From assembly GCA_017311315.1 (NCBI GenBank), contig CM029632.1, positions 13,167,014-13,231,013 of the forward strand: 64,000 bases of DNA, read 5' to 3'. The position numbers and the translations under genes were made by a program. The stretch comes from Dendrocalamus latiflorus (Eukaryota; Streptophyta; Magnoliopsida; Poales; Poaceae). Below, piece by piece: positions 1-11,155 of the stretch. Below the pieces are notes generated by a model. It searched no databases. It had not been told where the DNA came from and saw only the letters and a list, made by a program, of their open reading frames with translations. Each line of letters opens with the position of its first letter. The first letter of the stretch is position 1.

Positions 1-1
1 C

Positions 2-292
2 CTGCAACGTGTCGGGTACAAAGACGAACCATTCGCACTCGCCAACCAAGTTGTTCAAGTTTTCTATGTAACCGACCCGGCAAATAAGAGACGTCATGTA
101 GTTCTTCATGGAAAAAGGAGAATTGTCGGAGTAGAGAATGTAGTGGATGAGGAAGAATACAATCAATTTGACGAGTTACCTCCTTTTGGAAAAGGCATAA
201 GGGTCGACGACGAACAACGTGACGAAACTAGTTACGTACGCATTGATCATCATGAAGGGCTAATTTTTAAAGGAAATAAGCAAGTAGAATGA
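2..292 (+). CDS. CACTA TNP2-like transposase, C-terminal fragment (window edge)
   Basis: Frame 2 is open from the window edge to TGA at 290-292 and gives 96 residues. The start contains GYKDEPFALANQVVQVFYVTD, then DPANKRRHVVLHGKRR. This pattern (KDEPF.LA.Q..QVFYV.DP....HVVL) is what I know from the DUF4216-type C-terminal region of TNP2-family CACTA transposases, which cut and paste the element by binding its ends. The acidic tail after it is typical. The catalytic part is upstream of the window, so intactness cannot be judged; the visible part has no stop or frameshift. Confidence 0.8.
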   Translation: MQRVGYKDEPFALANQVVQVFYVTDPANKRRHVVLHGKRRIVGVENVVDEEEYNQFDELPPFGKGIRVDDEQRDETSYVRIDHHEGLIFKGNKQVE

Positions 293-528
293 TGTATATG
301 TCTTATGTATATGTGAATTGGCATATTTGTATACAATAATACATGTGTGTGATGTATGTGGCAAATGTGTCAAGAAATACATTGTGTTATATGTTGCCAA
401 GGAAATAAGCAAGTAGAATGATGTATATGTGTTATGTATATGTGAATTGGCATATTTGTATACAACAATGCATGTGTGTGATGTATGTGGCAAATGTGTG
501 AAGAAATATATTGTGTTGTATGTTGGCA
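271..528 (+). repeat. Tandem duplication, 129-bp unit x2
   Basis: Two adjacent copies start at AGGAAATAAGC (271 and 400). They differ by a handful of substitutions. The first copy includes the last codons and stop of the transposase frame, so the second copy repeats the transposase C-terminus and 3' flank. Confidence 0.9.
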
Positions 529-580
529 TTTAAGCTGGTTGGTGTTGTAATGCAGCTGGTAGGTGCGGGTGTAAATGATT

Positions 581-700
581 ATCACAGACGGTTCCACACT
601 TTAGAACCGTCTGTGATATTAATATCACAGACGGTTCCACATTTAGAACCGTCTGTGATAATAATTTCACAGACGGTTCTAAATGTGGAACCGTCTGTGC
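581..700. repeat. Internal cluster of three CACAGACGGTT hairpins
   Basis: Three palindromes, 581-617, 624-659 and 665-700, each read (A)TCACAGACGGTTC...GAACCGTCTGTGA. The core matches the subterminal array at 4921-5250. In CACTA elements such repeats bind the element's own DNA-binding protein. Here they lie between the two genes, just upstream of a TATA box. Confidence 0.9.
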
Positions 701-709
701 TAATCCCGC

Positions 710-717
710 TATATATT
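710..717 (+). promoter_or_regulatory. TATA box of the second CACTA gene
   Basis: TATATATT lies 10 bp after the last CACAGACGGTT hairpin and is followed by CT-rich leader sequence. A leader intron is likely: a GTGAGT donor at about 993 and a ...CCTAATAG acceptor at about 1721, just before the ATG at 1729. Confidence 0.55.
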
Positions 718-790
718 CCCTCTGGCTAGGGTTTTCCGCTGCAGTGATATACATCTAATTAAACTCGCGGCTCTCCCGCTCCTCCTCCTC

Positions 791-886
791 CGTCGCCGCC
801 GCCATCCCCGAGCCCCCGAGCCCGTCGCCGCCGCCATCCCCGAGCCCCCGAGCCCGTCGCCGCCGCCATCCCCGAGCCCCCGAGCC
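791..886 (+). repeat. 32-bp GC-rich tandem repeat x3 in the leader
   Basis: Three exact or near-exact copies begin CGTCGCCGCCGCC at 791, 823 and 855, with a partial fourth from 887. They lie in the untranslated leader of the second CACTA gene. Confidence 0.85.
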
Positions 887-1728
887 CGTCGCCGCCGCCT
901 CCTCTCCTCCTCCGTCGTCGCCTCCTCGGACGAAGACGTCGCCGCAGCCTCCTCCTCCTCCGTTGCCGCCTCCTCCTCCTCCGCCTCCTACTGTGAGTGC
1001 ATTCAATCCTCCGTTGCCGCCTCCTCCTGCTCTGTGATGATAATATCGAAAACAGAAATAATCTGGTTGAGTTAGATTTGAGCTCCTTGGTATTTCGGCT
1101 ATACTGTTAGACCTTATTTCGGCTGGGCATATAAGTTTACATCTTTTGAGATCTGTTTGTGATGCAGTATTATATTAATCTTGTGATGCAGTATTAATCT
1201 TGTGTAGAACAGATCCTTTTATTCAATTGATCTATTTGTGATGCAGTATTAATCTTGTCTAGACATGTATTTTTGTGAGCTCAAATCTTTAATAATCAGA
1301 TTATTGATGATGAGTGTCGATATTAGCATGAGATGGCCAAGATTTTCAATCTTGCGCAACTCTGTACTGAGAGCAAATCTAAAACAATTAATTTGTGTAA
1401 TGCTGGATTTAATTGTTTATTTGCTTAGAAGACAGATTGTCATGTTATTTCAGCATGTTGGTGTTTATATTCATTGAATATTTACATGGTTATGAATGGC
1501 AAGATAGAATTATATGTTTACATGCAATTTATGTCATTCATGTTATGTTGGAAATATAAATTGAATTTAGTTGGAATTAAATATGGAACTAAGATAGGCA
1601 CATTACCTCCTCTCTCTGTCCACATCACCCCCTCCCTTCTCCCCCTCCCTTCTCCCCTCCCCTCTACTCCTCTCCTCTCTTCATATCATTGAGCATCATG
1701 TTTCCTCATCCTGTCCTAATAGAGCAAC

Positions 1729-4633
1729 ATGTCTTCCACTCATTCTTCACCATCTTCGCCGGAGGAGTCCGCTCCAAAAGCAAAACGCCAAGGAAGAGGG
1801 CTATCGAAGAAGCCTGAGGGCCGATTTATCATCACACAGGTCAATGTATCTGGGGTGCCTCTCATTCCTAAGAAAACAGTAAGCGCATGGAGAAGAATGA
1901 TCGGCATAGTTGCACGAGAACGAATTGAGATCACATTCAATTCGTGGAAGGACGTGCCTCCGACTCGGAAAAGCGAGCTGTGGACAGAAATTTTGGCGTC
2001 GTTTGAGATCCCAGAAGAACATCAAGACGCCGTGCAACGACAAACCTTACTAGCGGCGTGCAAAGCATGGAAGAACTTCAAGAGCACGCTTGTCAAGAAA
2101 TATGTGGAGACAGACGAAACGCCTTATCATAAATACCCATTCTTGGAATCACAATGGGAACAGTTCAAGGCGATGAAGATTACCGACGAGTTCAAAAGTA
2201 CAAGTGCGGCGCACAAGGCCCTCCAGGCAAAAAACACCCACCCCCACAGACTTGGCACAGCTGGGTATGCGGGTAAAATCCTGCAGTGGACGAGGGAGGA
2301 TGAACTGGCAGCCCAGCAGGACATCGCCCCGCCATTTTCAAATATCCTGGATGACCGCGCTCGAAATTGGATTAGAGCAAGGTCATCTACAACGACATCG
2401 GGGGACGTCTCCTTTCGAAACCCTGCAGACCAGCAAGTGTCCCAGCGCCTGGTAAGATATCGAACGAACTACGTAGCTTGTAATTACTCCACAACCTCCT
2501 ACGAAGTAAAATGACATGTCGTGTTCTTGCAGGAAGAGCTGAGTTTTGAATCTACGCTGGGATCATTCCAGGGACGAAGGGAGAATGATATGCTCTCCGC
2601 TGCCCTAGGAAACAAGGAGCACCCAGGCCGTACGAGAGGCCTTGGGCTTTATGTTCCTTGGAAACATGGTTTCCAAGATGACTCTGACCAGTATCGGCGT
2701 AGGAAGAGAAGCAAAGCCGATCGCGAGGCACAGCTACGAGAAGAGATCAAGGCATCTCTTAGAGAGGAGCTTGCTGATTATGTTAGAGATGAGGTGCGGA
2801 GAATTACAGAAAATCAGCAGGCCGCCGCCGCCGCTACTGGTCTAGCTAGCCCGCGCAACCATCCGAGTAGTTGTGCGTCCAATCCGGCGCAAAGCGAGGG
2901 CAGATTTCCGGTGGACGACATCCTGGTAATAATTATTATCTCTCGAATGCTTGCTCCATTGATATGCCTATTAATTGAGTAGCTAATTTTGTATCGTTAT
3001 GTAGGAGCCTACGAAGTGCACGCTCCAAGTAAGATATGCCTCCGTTGCGTTGAGCGCTGCGTGGGGCATGGCATATCCGTCTGGTATCGAGGCCAGGGTG
3101 CACAGTCAACCTTTAGCAACAGGCTTCGCAAAAGTGTCAGTAGATGGGGTAAACACCAATTTTGAGGTCGTCCCACTACCGAAGCCCACCAACGACGAGC
3201 TCGTGACTTTAGGGCAAGCCATTGGATCCTTCATCCAGTGGCCCAAAAGTGATATCTGCCTGGAGCCTTATTCACCGGTGGCAGATCAGCAATGTGCACT
3301 GGTGCCTTCTCCACAAGGGCAACCGGAACCGGACCCGCTACCTGAACAAGTGCAACCTCCACCACCGGTGCTACCTGTAAAGTCGACCAACAGTCGGGGC
3401 AGCAAGGGCAGCAAGGGCAAAAGCAAAGCAAAGACCAATGATGAAATCTCGTACAAGCCATTAGCTCGCAAATTCGTGCTTGGCGAGCCGTTGCTCGAGG
3501 AAAAGGCCCTCCAACGCCTAGCATATAGTTGCGTGCAATTACACATGTGGTACATGCAACAGTCCAATAAACCAGAGCAAGAGCGGATCTCAAGTATCTC
3601 TATCAAATTCTTGCCGAGTGATTTACATCACAATATGCAAAACGGTGTCTTCGTAGTCACCTTTGATGATTTATTCGATCTTTACACGCTCAACACTCTG
3701 GACGTCTCTCTCATGCGATGCTGGACGCTGTAAGTGTGTACAATCACAGTCTCAGTTCATGTCATACCGATAAATTTCGTATAATTTGTTGATTTCTTGT
3801 GTATATATGTAGCCACATGCTGAGTAAAGCTAGGGCATCCAAAGCATCGGTTGGTTTATTGGACCCACACATGGTCGCCAAGTATACCATCGACGAGGAT
3901 AGACCCTTCGTCCAGAGGTACATTGCAGCTGGACTGCTGGATTACCGCACTGATGAATACGTACTTATGCCCTACAACCAGAGCTATCATTGGATTTTAA
4001 TAGTGATTGTACCAAAATGGAACATGGTATATTACCTTGATTCCCTAAGTAAGAATAAAATGGACTTCACACTTATCAGCCAAGTAATCGATGCGTAAGT
4101 ACATTTTCTCCATACATACCTATATTGAACTCTTTCTTTCCTTCCGAATGACTAAGGTTAATCTTTTCGAATCACGTAGGGCGTTCGAGATGTACGTTGC
4201 AAAGGGAGGTGACTCCAAGCCAGGGGCCAAAGGCCTGACACATGCTCGAGATTTTAAAGTATTCGCTATTACACATTAATTAATCCTATGCAACAGTTTG
4301 TAGTAATTAATGCCTCTTGAATTGACACATTCTATTTTTTGCAGTGCCACCAGCAGCCGCCGGGCAACACATGTGGCTACTACGTTTGCCACCATATGGA
4401 ACTACTCCTCGATTCCTCGAGGATTACCAATCCCAAGGTTTGTCAATCTTCCCATAATTACTTCATACTTATCATGTTATATATACGCACATTGATATTC
4501 CTATCGACAGGCTGCATTTATCCCGTCATCTGCATTGAAACAGCCTGACCTTGGCCGAATTCGATCAGAGTTAGCGTACTTTTTGCTGACTCAAGTTATA
4601 AAGCCAGAAGGACGGTTCCACTGCGCACCATGA
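1729..4633 (+). CDS. CACTA-encoded protein: Transposase_24-like N-terminus plus Ulp1/C48 cysteine protease, 7 coding exons
   Basis: Joining 1729-2451, 2533-2925, 3005-3729, 3813-4094, 4180-4258, 4345-4437 and 4511-4633 gives an open frame of 805 residues. All introns are GT-AG and the phases agree. Residues about 55-130 (AWRRMIGIVARERIEITF, WKDVP, CKAWKNFKS) match the plant Ptta/En/Spm transposase family. A charged coiled-coil-like stretch follows at about 300-345. Then comes a DUF8039-like block (GFAKVSVDGV, IGSFIQWPKSDI) and a Pro/Lys-rich linker. The C-terminus is a Ulp1 peptidase with His673, Asp690 (YYLDSL), Gln738 and Cys744 (QQPPGNTCGYY). The H-D spacing of 17 and Q-C spacing of 6 equal those of yeast Ulp1, so the site looks complete. 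Ulp1 enzymes cleave SUMO; the role of transposon copies is not known to me. The ATG at 1729 is the first in frame after the likely leader-intron acceptor. Confidence 0.85.
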
Positions 4634-4920
4634 GTTTTTATTGCTCTTATCACTCCGGATTTGTAATTGTATATTTCTAAATGGATATTTTATTTCAATT
4701 ATTTGCTTTGTGAAATGGATGTTTTATGTTTGTCAAATGAGTGAGATGTGAAGTGCATGTTTTATGTTTGTGAAATGAATTGAGATGTGAATTGGATGTT
4801 TTATGTATGTGAAATGATTTCCCATGTGAATTGTATGTATATATCTGCTTGTTTCAGAGGGCATGGCTAGCATTTCCTGAGGCTAGCCATTTAAACAGAA
4901 ATAGATTTAGGGGTAGAAAT
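4634..4920 (+). other. 3' flank of the Ulp1 gene with degenerate ~50-bp repeats
   Basis: About three loose copies of a unit containing TTTGTGAAATG and GGATGTTTTATG run from about 4700 to 4840. No coding signal is seen. Confidence 0.5.
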
Positions 4921-5269
4921 CAATATCACAGACGGTTTTTAAGTAAAAACCGTCTTCGATATATCAATATCACAGACGGTTTGAAATCAAAAACCGTCTG
5001 CGATGTATCGATATCACAGACGGTTTGGAATAAAAACCGTCTGTGATATATTAATATCACAGACGGTTTTTTATTAAAAACCGTCTGTGATATCGATACA
5101 TCGCAGACGGTTTTTGATTCCAAACCGTCTGTGATATGTACACCACAGACGGTTCAAAAACCGTCTGTGATAACCTTCGACTATCACTGACCCATAAATT
5201 CAGACGGTTCATATAACCGTCTGTGATGACGTTTTTCAACCGTCTGTGATGATGATTTCTGTAGTAGTG
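4921..5269. repeat. CACTA subterminal repeat array and terminus
   Basis: At least ten copies of ATCACAGACGGTTT alternate in orientation, forming stacked hairpins of about 35-60 bp. The array ends in GATTTCTGTAGTAGTG. Confidence 0.92.
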
Positions 5270-5487
5270 ATAGTAATGATCCATCTCCTGTGACAATGTA
5301 TATTAATCAGATGAAAAAGAGAAAGATCTATACCATAAATTGTGGTAGTATAGATTATAACGGTGCAAATTAGTCATATATGAAAGAGTTGTTAAATTGT
5401 ATAAGGAATACAACTATATTTTCATCATAAACAGTAAAAATGTATAATAAGTACAAATTTATGTTTTGATATAAACACACGGACTGC

Positions 5488-5961
5488 TAGGCCTGGGCGT
5501 TCGGGTTACCCGATTCGGGTAATTCAAAATTCGGGTAATGAAAACTGCTACCCGATATTAGCCCCCAAAAAAACACTACCCGCAATTTCGGGTACCCGAT
5601 AATTCGGGTTCGGGTATACCCGATATCCCCGAATTTACAGAAAACCAGCAAACTGCACAGAATTTGCACATAATTTCAGCAGCAATTTGCATAGAATAAT
5701 ATATCACAGGCAGTTGTTCAAACAGAGAGAATCATATACTAATAAAGTGATAAGTTCAAGTGTTCAACCGACAACACATCACAAACACAAAGACAATTCG
5801 GGTAATTCGGGTAGTTCGGGTACCGGGGGATATTACCCGAACTACCCAAACTAATTTCGGGTAATCAGAATCGCTATCCGAATTTGGAATCGGGTACCTC
5901 GGGTTCAGGTATTTCGGATTCGGGTACGGGTAACGGGTAGCGGGTATTTTGCCCAGGCCTA
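5488..5961. mobile_element. hAT-type MITE with 8-bp target duplication
   Basis: The element begins TAGGCCTGGGC and ends GCCCAGGCCTA (11-bp inverted ends). CGGACTGC flanks it on both sides (5480-5487 and 5962-5969), the 8-bp duplication typical of hAT insertions. The interior is full of TTCGGGTA/TACCCGAA motifs. There is no coding capacity. Confidence 0.88.
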
Positions 5962-5984
5962 CGGACTGCAGGAACACTCCCGTG

Positions 5985-6735
5985 TAGAGACGTTTTCTTT
6001 GTATAGTAGAGACGATATTTTCATGTCTCTATGTCGTTGTAGAGATATTTTCTAAAATGCCACAAAAGTGCCTCCTCATGCAGCATCGCACGTTATCCAC
6101 ACGTCTCTATATTCTTTGTAGTAATTTCTAGAGATGTTTTATTATGTCTCTACAAAGATAGAAACATTACGTAAGTGGCATTATAGCGTGCTACTAGCAT
6201 GATGAACTTGAGAGAAAAAAAATAAATCTAAAACTGTGCACACTATGCAAGAGCCAACACACAAAAATAGAGACATTACTAGCATGACGAACTTGAGAAA
6301 AAATAAATCAAAAAATTTGCACGCTATTGAAGAGCCAGTACTCGAACCCTTGACATTATTATGGAAAAAGCAAATCATAGACAACTCGCAATAAACATCA
6401 CAACCTCAAAGCACATTTGATTATAAATATTTTCTATTTTTATATGTAGCTTTTTTAATAGATATCAACCACCTCAAAAACGTCTCTAGAGTAGTAGAAA
6501 ACGTTTCAAAATTGTCATTACATGACAAGTTTTTTTGGTGGTTTACAAAGCGTCTAAAAAAGTCTCTACAAGACAGAAGCATGTATGTGCCTCTGAAACG
6601 TCTTTAGAAATCGTCTCAAGATGAAAAAGTATGGCGTAATTTCTAAAGTGTCTCAAAAAAACGTCTTTAGAATAGAAAAATCCAGATTTTACAGACAAGT
6701 TGTAAATTGCCTTTACGAGAAATTTTTGTTTTAGT
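5985..6735. mobile_element. Non-autonomous CACTA-like element, right end at 6735
   Basis: GTAGAGACGT/ACGTCTCTA and CGTCTTTAGA motifs recur throughout in both orientations. The right edge reads TTTTTGTTTTAGTG, i.e. CACTAAAACAAAAA on the minus strand. No matching left end is clear. The region just left, 5270-5487, holds nothing I recognise. Confidence 0.5.
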
Positions 6736-7700
6736 GATGTAATGTAATATCTAGCAGTATAATTGTGTGGAAAATTCGGCTAGTTTTGTTTTAAAGTAGA
6801 GTTTTTTGGGATCCTATTATATGGTCGCAAGACTATATGTGGCTTTCAACTAGTTCACCTAACTTGCACATAAAATTTTTTGGTGCAACGAATTAATAGT
6901 AAATTTTCACTTATCACATCTGGCTCAAGATTGGCTTCAGTTCAGGATAACATGACCATGAGAGCACTTTGTAGCACAATCTCTAACTCGACTCTAGAGC
7001 TCTCTCATAAAGTGAGCAGAGCTCAACATAGATTAGCTTGCTCGAACTTGGCTTGTTTGCAGTCCTACATATTTAGTCCATTCACCTTTCATCCAACACT
7101 TCATCAGGAAAGTTTCCATGGTTGCGCACAGATATGAATAGTTTGCGCTAGACATAATCCCTTGATAAATAACTAGTTACATAGTACTACTCGTTAGTAA
7201 TGTACATGCATATGTCATGCATGATTCATGCATTCGTGACCAAGCAGTTTCAGCGCGCGCACACCAATCTATGCATGCATCCTACCACCTCGCGAGGTGG
7301 CGGCGCGGCGCAACTCAGTCCAAATCAAACAAATCGCCACAGCAATTGTATTAGATCCAAAATCGTACGTTGGTCTTCTCGAGTCAGACGGCGGCTTCTT
7401 ACTATTCTTCCATCTCGTGCCGGCCGGCCGGCCGGTCTCCGACTTTTCGCGCCGCATTCTACATATACACTATTTCATTCTTCGCTTCATCAAATTAACT
7501 AAATAAAGAACCACTTAAAAACTACGTCGACGTACACCAAAAGAAGTTGTTGACTAGATCATGTTCTGGCAAATTAATTAACAAACTGGGCTTAATTAGT
7601 AAGCAGATATAGCGACATGTGAAGTTAGTGCATGCAGCCTATAGAACATTCCTGTCAGTTCCGGTCGGTAACCTCCTCGCAGGTGCATTCCCTGATGCTA
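6736..7700. other. Intergenic region upstream of peptide gene 1
   Basis: No supported gene. ACATGTGAAGTTAGTGCATG at 7615-7634 recurs upstream of peptide gene 3 (about 22075), so the family's upstream DNA was duplicated together with the genes. A GC-rich patch with a CCGG run lies at 7420-7436. Confidence 0.6.
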
Positions 7701-7732
7701 CATGGAACATCTCGTTCGAACATCTCTCTCGT

Positions 7733-7762
7733 CACGACACACGTAACATGAACCATATATAT
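7733..7762 (+). promoter_or_regulatory. Promoter of peptide gene 1: ACACACGTAA block and TATA box
   Basis: CACGACACACGTAA (7733-7746) is a variant of the GTCGCACACGTAA block found before the other three genes. TATATATA (7755-7762) follows within 10 bp. Transcription would start near 7790, giving a leader of about 150 bases. Confidence 0.65.
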
Positions 7763-7938
7763 ACGCATGGGTACCGCATGGAACATCTCATCGTGCCCAA
7801 GTTTAATTACTACCTGTTCATCGCACCCTAAGCTAACAAGAGATCAGAGACAGAAGGAAGCTAGTGATCGATCGAGCGAGCAATCAACTGATCGAAGCAA
7901 TTCAGAGAGGTTGGTGATCAATTTAGGATTGTTTGTAC

Positions 7939-8175
7939 ATGGCGATGATGAGAAGGTTTGCTGTTGTGCCGGTGATACTCCTGGTGATCATGACGTTCTT
8001 TGCCGTCTCCGGGGCGGCGCGGCGGCTCGGCGGCGACGTGTGGAAGCCTGCCGGGGAGGCCGTCTCCGGCGACGGCGTGGTGCAGTTTCTCCGGCAAATG
8101 TACCTGCAGCAGCTGGCGGCGGGGCCCTCGTGCGGCACCAACAGCTCAAATGGTGGTTGCCCACACAAACCGTGA
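7939..8175 (+). CDS. Small secreted peptide precursor 1 (C-x8-C family)
   Basis: This intronless gene encodes 78 residues. Residues 1-27 are a signal peptide: Met-Arg-Arg, then a hydrophobic core with VVPVILLVIMTFF, ending SGAAR. A spacer of about 20 residues follows, then the amphipathic stretch VVQFLRQMYLQQL (48-60) and the C-terminal box GPSCGTNSSNGGCP with Cys65 and Cys74. These are the only two cysteines. The layout is that of a secreted precursor processed to a short C-terminal signalling peptide. The TN and GGC within the box recall the CTNIP/SCREW phytocytokines sensed by the receptor kinase HSL3, but I cannot verify this. The ATG at 7939 is the first in the leader that opens this frame; a second in-frame ATG follows at 7945. 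Paralogues lie at 17767, 22318 and 46190. Confidence 0.8.
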   Translation: MAMMRRFAVVPVILLVIMTFFAVSGAARRLGGDVWKPAGEAVSGDGVVQFLRQMYLQQLAAGPSCGTNSSNGGCPHKP

Positions 8176-8300
8176 TCTATGAAAGATTCAGGCATGGATA
8201 AACAAAAATAATGGAGATCGTATAAACCAATTATTGTCATAGTGGTGTCGCTGACGCATCGTTATCTGTCCCTTTCACGTAGGAGGGTAATGTTCAATAG

Positions 8301-8401
8301 ATGAGTGCATGGCACCAGTGGTGCTGTTTCTTTATAGATTGTACTGTTCACCATATGAGTGGCACCAGTGGTGTTGTATTCTTTATAGATTGTTTCGTTT
8401 T
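8301..8401 (+). repeat. 54-bp tandem duplication downstream of peptide gene 1
   Basis: Two copies start ATGAGTG...GGCACCAGTGGTG at 8301 and 8355 and share CTTTATAGATTGT. They probably lie in the 3' untranslated region. Confidence 0.8.
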
Positions 8402-8454
8402 GTATTCACTTCGTGTACGTGTTGGTTTGATCATTCACTCAATTCAGATTCAAA

Positions 8455-9350
8455 TTTTGACGAAATTTTCCATAAAACTCACTTTAGAGTATCTTACAAT
8501 TATTATTAGAATATACTCAAAAGAATAAATATATATATAACAACATCATTTAAATGGTATATAATAAGTGGGAGTACGTACTCACAGGAGCATAAAATTA
8601 TTTTCATATACACATATATAGAGAGAAAAATACATTCTACTTCCTGGTGTAGTTACTCCCACCTATGATAGACTATCTAAATGAACTTAACATACTCCTT
8701 TATCATCTTAGTTATACTCATATACTAATTCTAAAATACTCTAACACCAGCCACACGAAAAATTGCAAGGGAGCACATGATTTTAGGCATGTTTTGCTAA
8801 TACCTTCATATTCGTAAGAAAGGATTACGCTAAATATATATATATACCACCTTAAAAAAGTATACATACCACTTAGATGGTCTTGTATACTCAAATACTA
8901 TATGTACATACCCTCTGTTGCATTAGATACTCCCTACTTTGCAAGATACGATATAAGGAGTAACTACACTTGGGAGTAGAAAAAAGGCTTTATACACACA
9001 CACACACACCCACTTAAACAAACATGTTATACTTATTTATCACTTTCGGTATATTTAAATACTAATTCTAAGATAGTCCAATGTAATTTGGTTGAAAATT
9101 TTCATTGAAGTCATTTATTTTTACTATATAATTTTTTCTATACATAAAAGGAGTATATACACAAATTATACTACAAAAATGGGACTATGATGAAAATTTT
9201 CATGCAACTCACTTTGGAGTATGTTATAACCATTATTAAAGTATACTCAAAAGGATAAAGAGGTATAACAATATTATTTAAGCAGTATATAATAAGTGAG
9301 AGTACATACTCCTAGAAGTATAGAATTATTTTTCTATATGTGTGTGTGTA
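8455..9350 (+). repeat. Pair of ~155-bp direct repeats (8460-8620 and 9190-9350)
   Basis: Both copies contain a CTCACTTT(A/G)GAGTAT stretch, TATACTCAAAAG and GGTATATAATAAGTG(G/A)GAGTAC-like sequence, then an A/T-rich end. They are spaced about 730 bp apart. The AT-rich DNA between also repeats TACTC/GAGTA motifs. They are probably fragments of one transposon family. Confidence 0.6.
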
Positions 9351-9732
9351 TGATTAATTTTGATCAAACCTTAAAATCAAGAATATGATTAATATGAAAA
9401 TGTCGTCTGGAACATGTGGCACACCCCTTGGCTATATAACACTCCTAAGACTTCTAACAAGACTTGGATTCAAAAACGAACACAAAATGAAAAGATAATT
9501 TTTTGGCCGCCACAATGTTTCATGGACTTGGACTAATGTTGAACCATGGTGTACACCTCTCTATAATTCTCCTCTCCTCTATAGCATAATTCACAAGATC
9601 CTACATAGTACCATCATATTTCAAACAAACTGCAGTAGTGATCTTGAAATTCAAACCTCTTTTGAAATAAGCCTTCATTGCATATGTCTCTGTGATGTTA
9701 GCACGATACATAGTATAATCTAGCTCATCATA

Positions 9733-10029
9733 CTAAGATTGGACAGATCGACGTCCTTGATGAATGCTCTTCATATGATGAAGTAACCATAGCTCATATT
9801 TATATGGCACAAACTCCTTTCTCATGACATCCTTCAATTCTTTCCAAGTAGTGATATAATGCTTCTCAGGATATGATTTCCACCAAGTGTATGCATATTT
9901 TTCAAACTCCATGGTGGCTTGTGTCACTTTCTTGATTTCGGACAGCTTATAGAACTTGAGGTCACATTCGAGTTGGTCCACCTATCCGAGATACTCCTCC
10001 GGATCTGTATTTCCATAGAATGGAAAATA
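9733..10029 (-). pseudogene. gypsy gag fragment
   Basis: Minus-strand translation gives FYGNTDPEEYL, a stop, then VDQLECDLKFYKL and WKELKDVMRKEFVP. This matches the Retrotrans_gag pattern (F.G..DP..YL.W, then WxELK..MR..F.P) of gypsy capsid proteins. An in-frame stop breaks it, and the rest of gag-pol is missing. Confidence 0.65.
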
Positions 10030-10894
10030 CAAGTAGCTAAAGTGGCACCAAAATAATTTTTTTTGAATATCCTATCATTGTTAACATTGCAAAAATTGCA
10101 AAGAATATGTAGAATTATGTGGAATCACTCAACCTCACTCTCTCAATTGCCTACCAATAGCTCTTATGCTTTTCCCGATAATACAAATACGTACCTTGGT
10201 GACAATAGACAAAACAAAGGTGATTGTGAAACGAATTCAAGGCCGAAGTGCTGCAACTCACCAAAAGCTTATGTGGAGCTTGTAAATAGAGTTAGTGTAT
10301 ATATTATCACAATCTAAAATTCTAGTTATTGTAAAGCTAGGCGGTAATTCAAATTAGAATTCAATGCCTAGTTGCTGATCCAAAAGATGTAAGAGATGTT
10401 TAGGACAACAACACACACACAAGGATGATTGAACTTGATGCAATTGAAGGAATGAGCTATCAAAATATAAATGAATAATAACAGCCCTTATTGCACAAGT
10501 TATAGAGAGACGCTAGCTAATTGCTGGAATTAATAAATAGGGCACAAGTTAGAAATTTAACACTAATGCACAATCTAAATTTTAGAAACAATGGGTGTAA
10601 TATTGTACACACTTTTGGCCACTTTCCATTTTCTTTTATTTCTGTTTTAGACTTCTTTTATTTGGCACTTTTTGCTTCTTACTTTCTTTTGCTCTTTCTT
10701 TATGTGACCGACAAATACAGCAAACACCCAAATAGCGAAATGACTCCAAATTGTGCAAAAATTTGATATGAGCAGCCCATAAGCAATATTAAATAGCTAG
10801 TCTTAATAAGATTAAAGTATTCATAAAGAATTGATTGGTTCCCAAAGGATATAAGTGAAAAAATTATTTAGCGACCAAAGGATTGACAAGGAAC

Positions 10895-11155
10895 ACCAGG
10901 GAACTGTAGCGCACGATACTGCAGCGTTCATCAAGCTATTCGCCATGCGATACTGTAGCTCACACTATACTAGTGTGCAAGGCACAGTAGCACCCTCGGT
11001 ACTGTAGCGCGTTGTGCTGCTCGATCAAGTGGTATTGTAGCATGCAATGCACTATAGTGGCTGCTATAGCGGATTGATGTCTTGCTCACACTGCTGGAAT
11101 TCACATGGCACTATAGCGATGCACCACTGTAGTGTGCGGTAGCAGATTGCTGCTT
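10895..11155. repeat. Cluster of TACTGTAGCG-type motifs
   Basis: About ten degenerate copies of (T)ACTGTAGCG(C/T) or CTATAGCG lie at irregular spacing in both orientations, inside the untranslated leader region of the decayed gypsy element. Confidence 0.55.

Larger units (their letters stand above)
1..5269 (+). mobile_element. CACTA (En/Spm) transposon, 3' part, right terminus at 5269
   Basis: The left end lies outside the window. Seen in order are the end of a transposase reading frame, an internal cluster of CACAGACGGTT palindromes, a second spliced gene in the same orientation, and a 350-bp array of inverted ACAGACGGTT repeats. The array stops at GTAGTAGTG (5261-5269), which reads CACTACTAC on the other strand, the expected CACTA-type terminus. 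Two genes in tandem, one transposase and one Ulp1-containing, is the known layout of large grass CACTA elements. The second gene has no visible lesion, so the copy may be young. The 3-bp target duplication would be ATA (5270-5272), but the other side is not visible. Confidence 0.88.

Noticed and set aside
581..700. Regular short repeats considered as a CRISPR array
   Set aside because: They are alternating inverted transposon-end repeats in a plant genome, not direct repeats with unique spacers.
755..1006. Gly-rich 83-residue minus-strand frame
   Set aside because: Antisense of the GCC-rich leader repeat.
4926..5296. Frames of 65-79 residues with repeated SQTV text
   Set aside because: Translation of the CACTA subterminal repeats.
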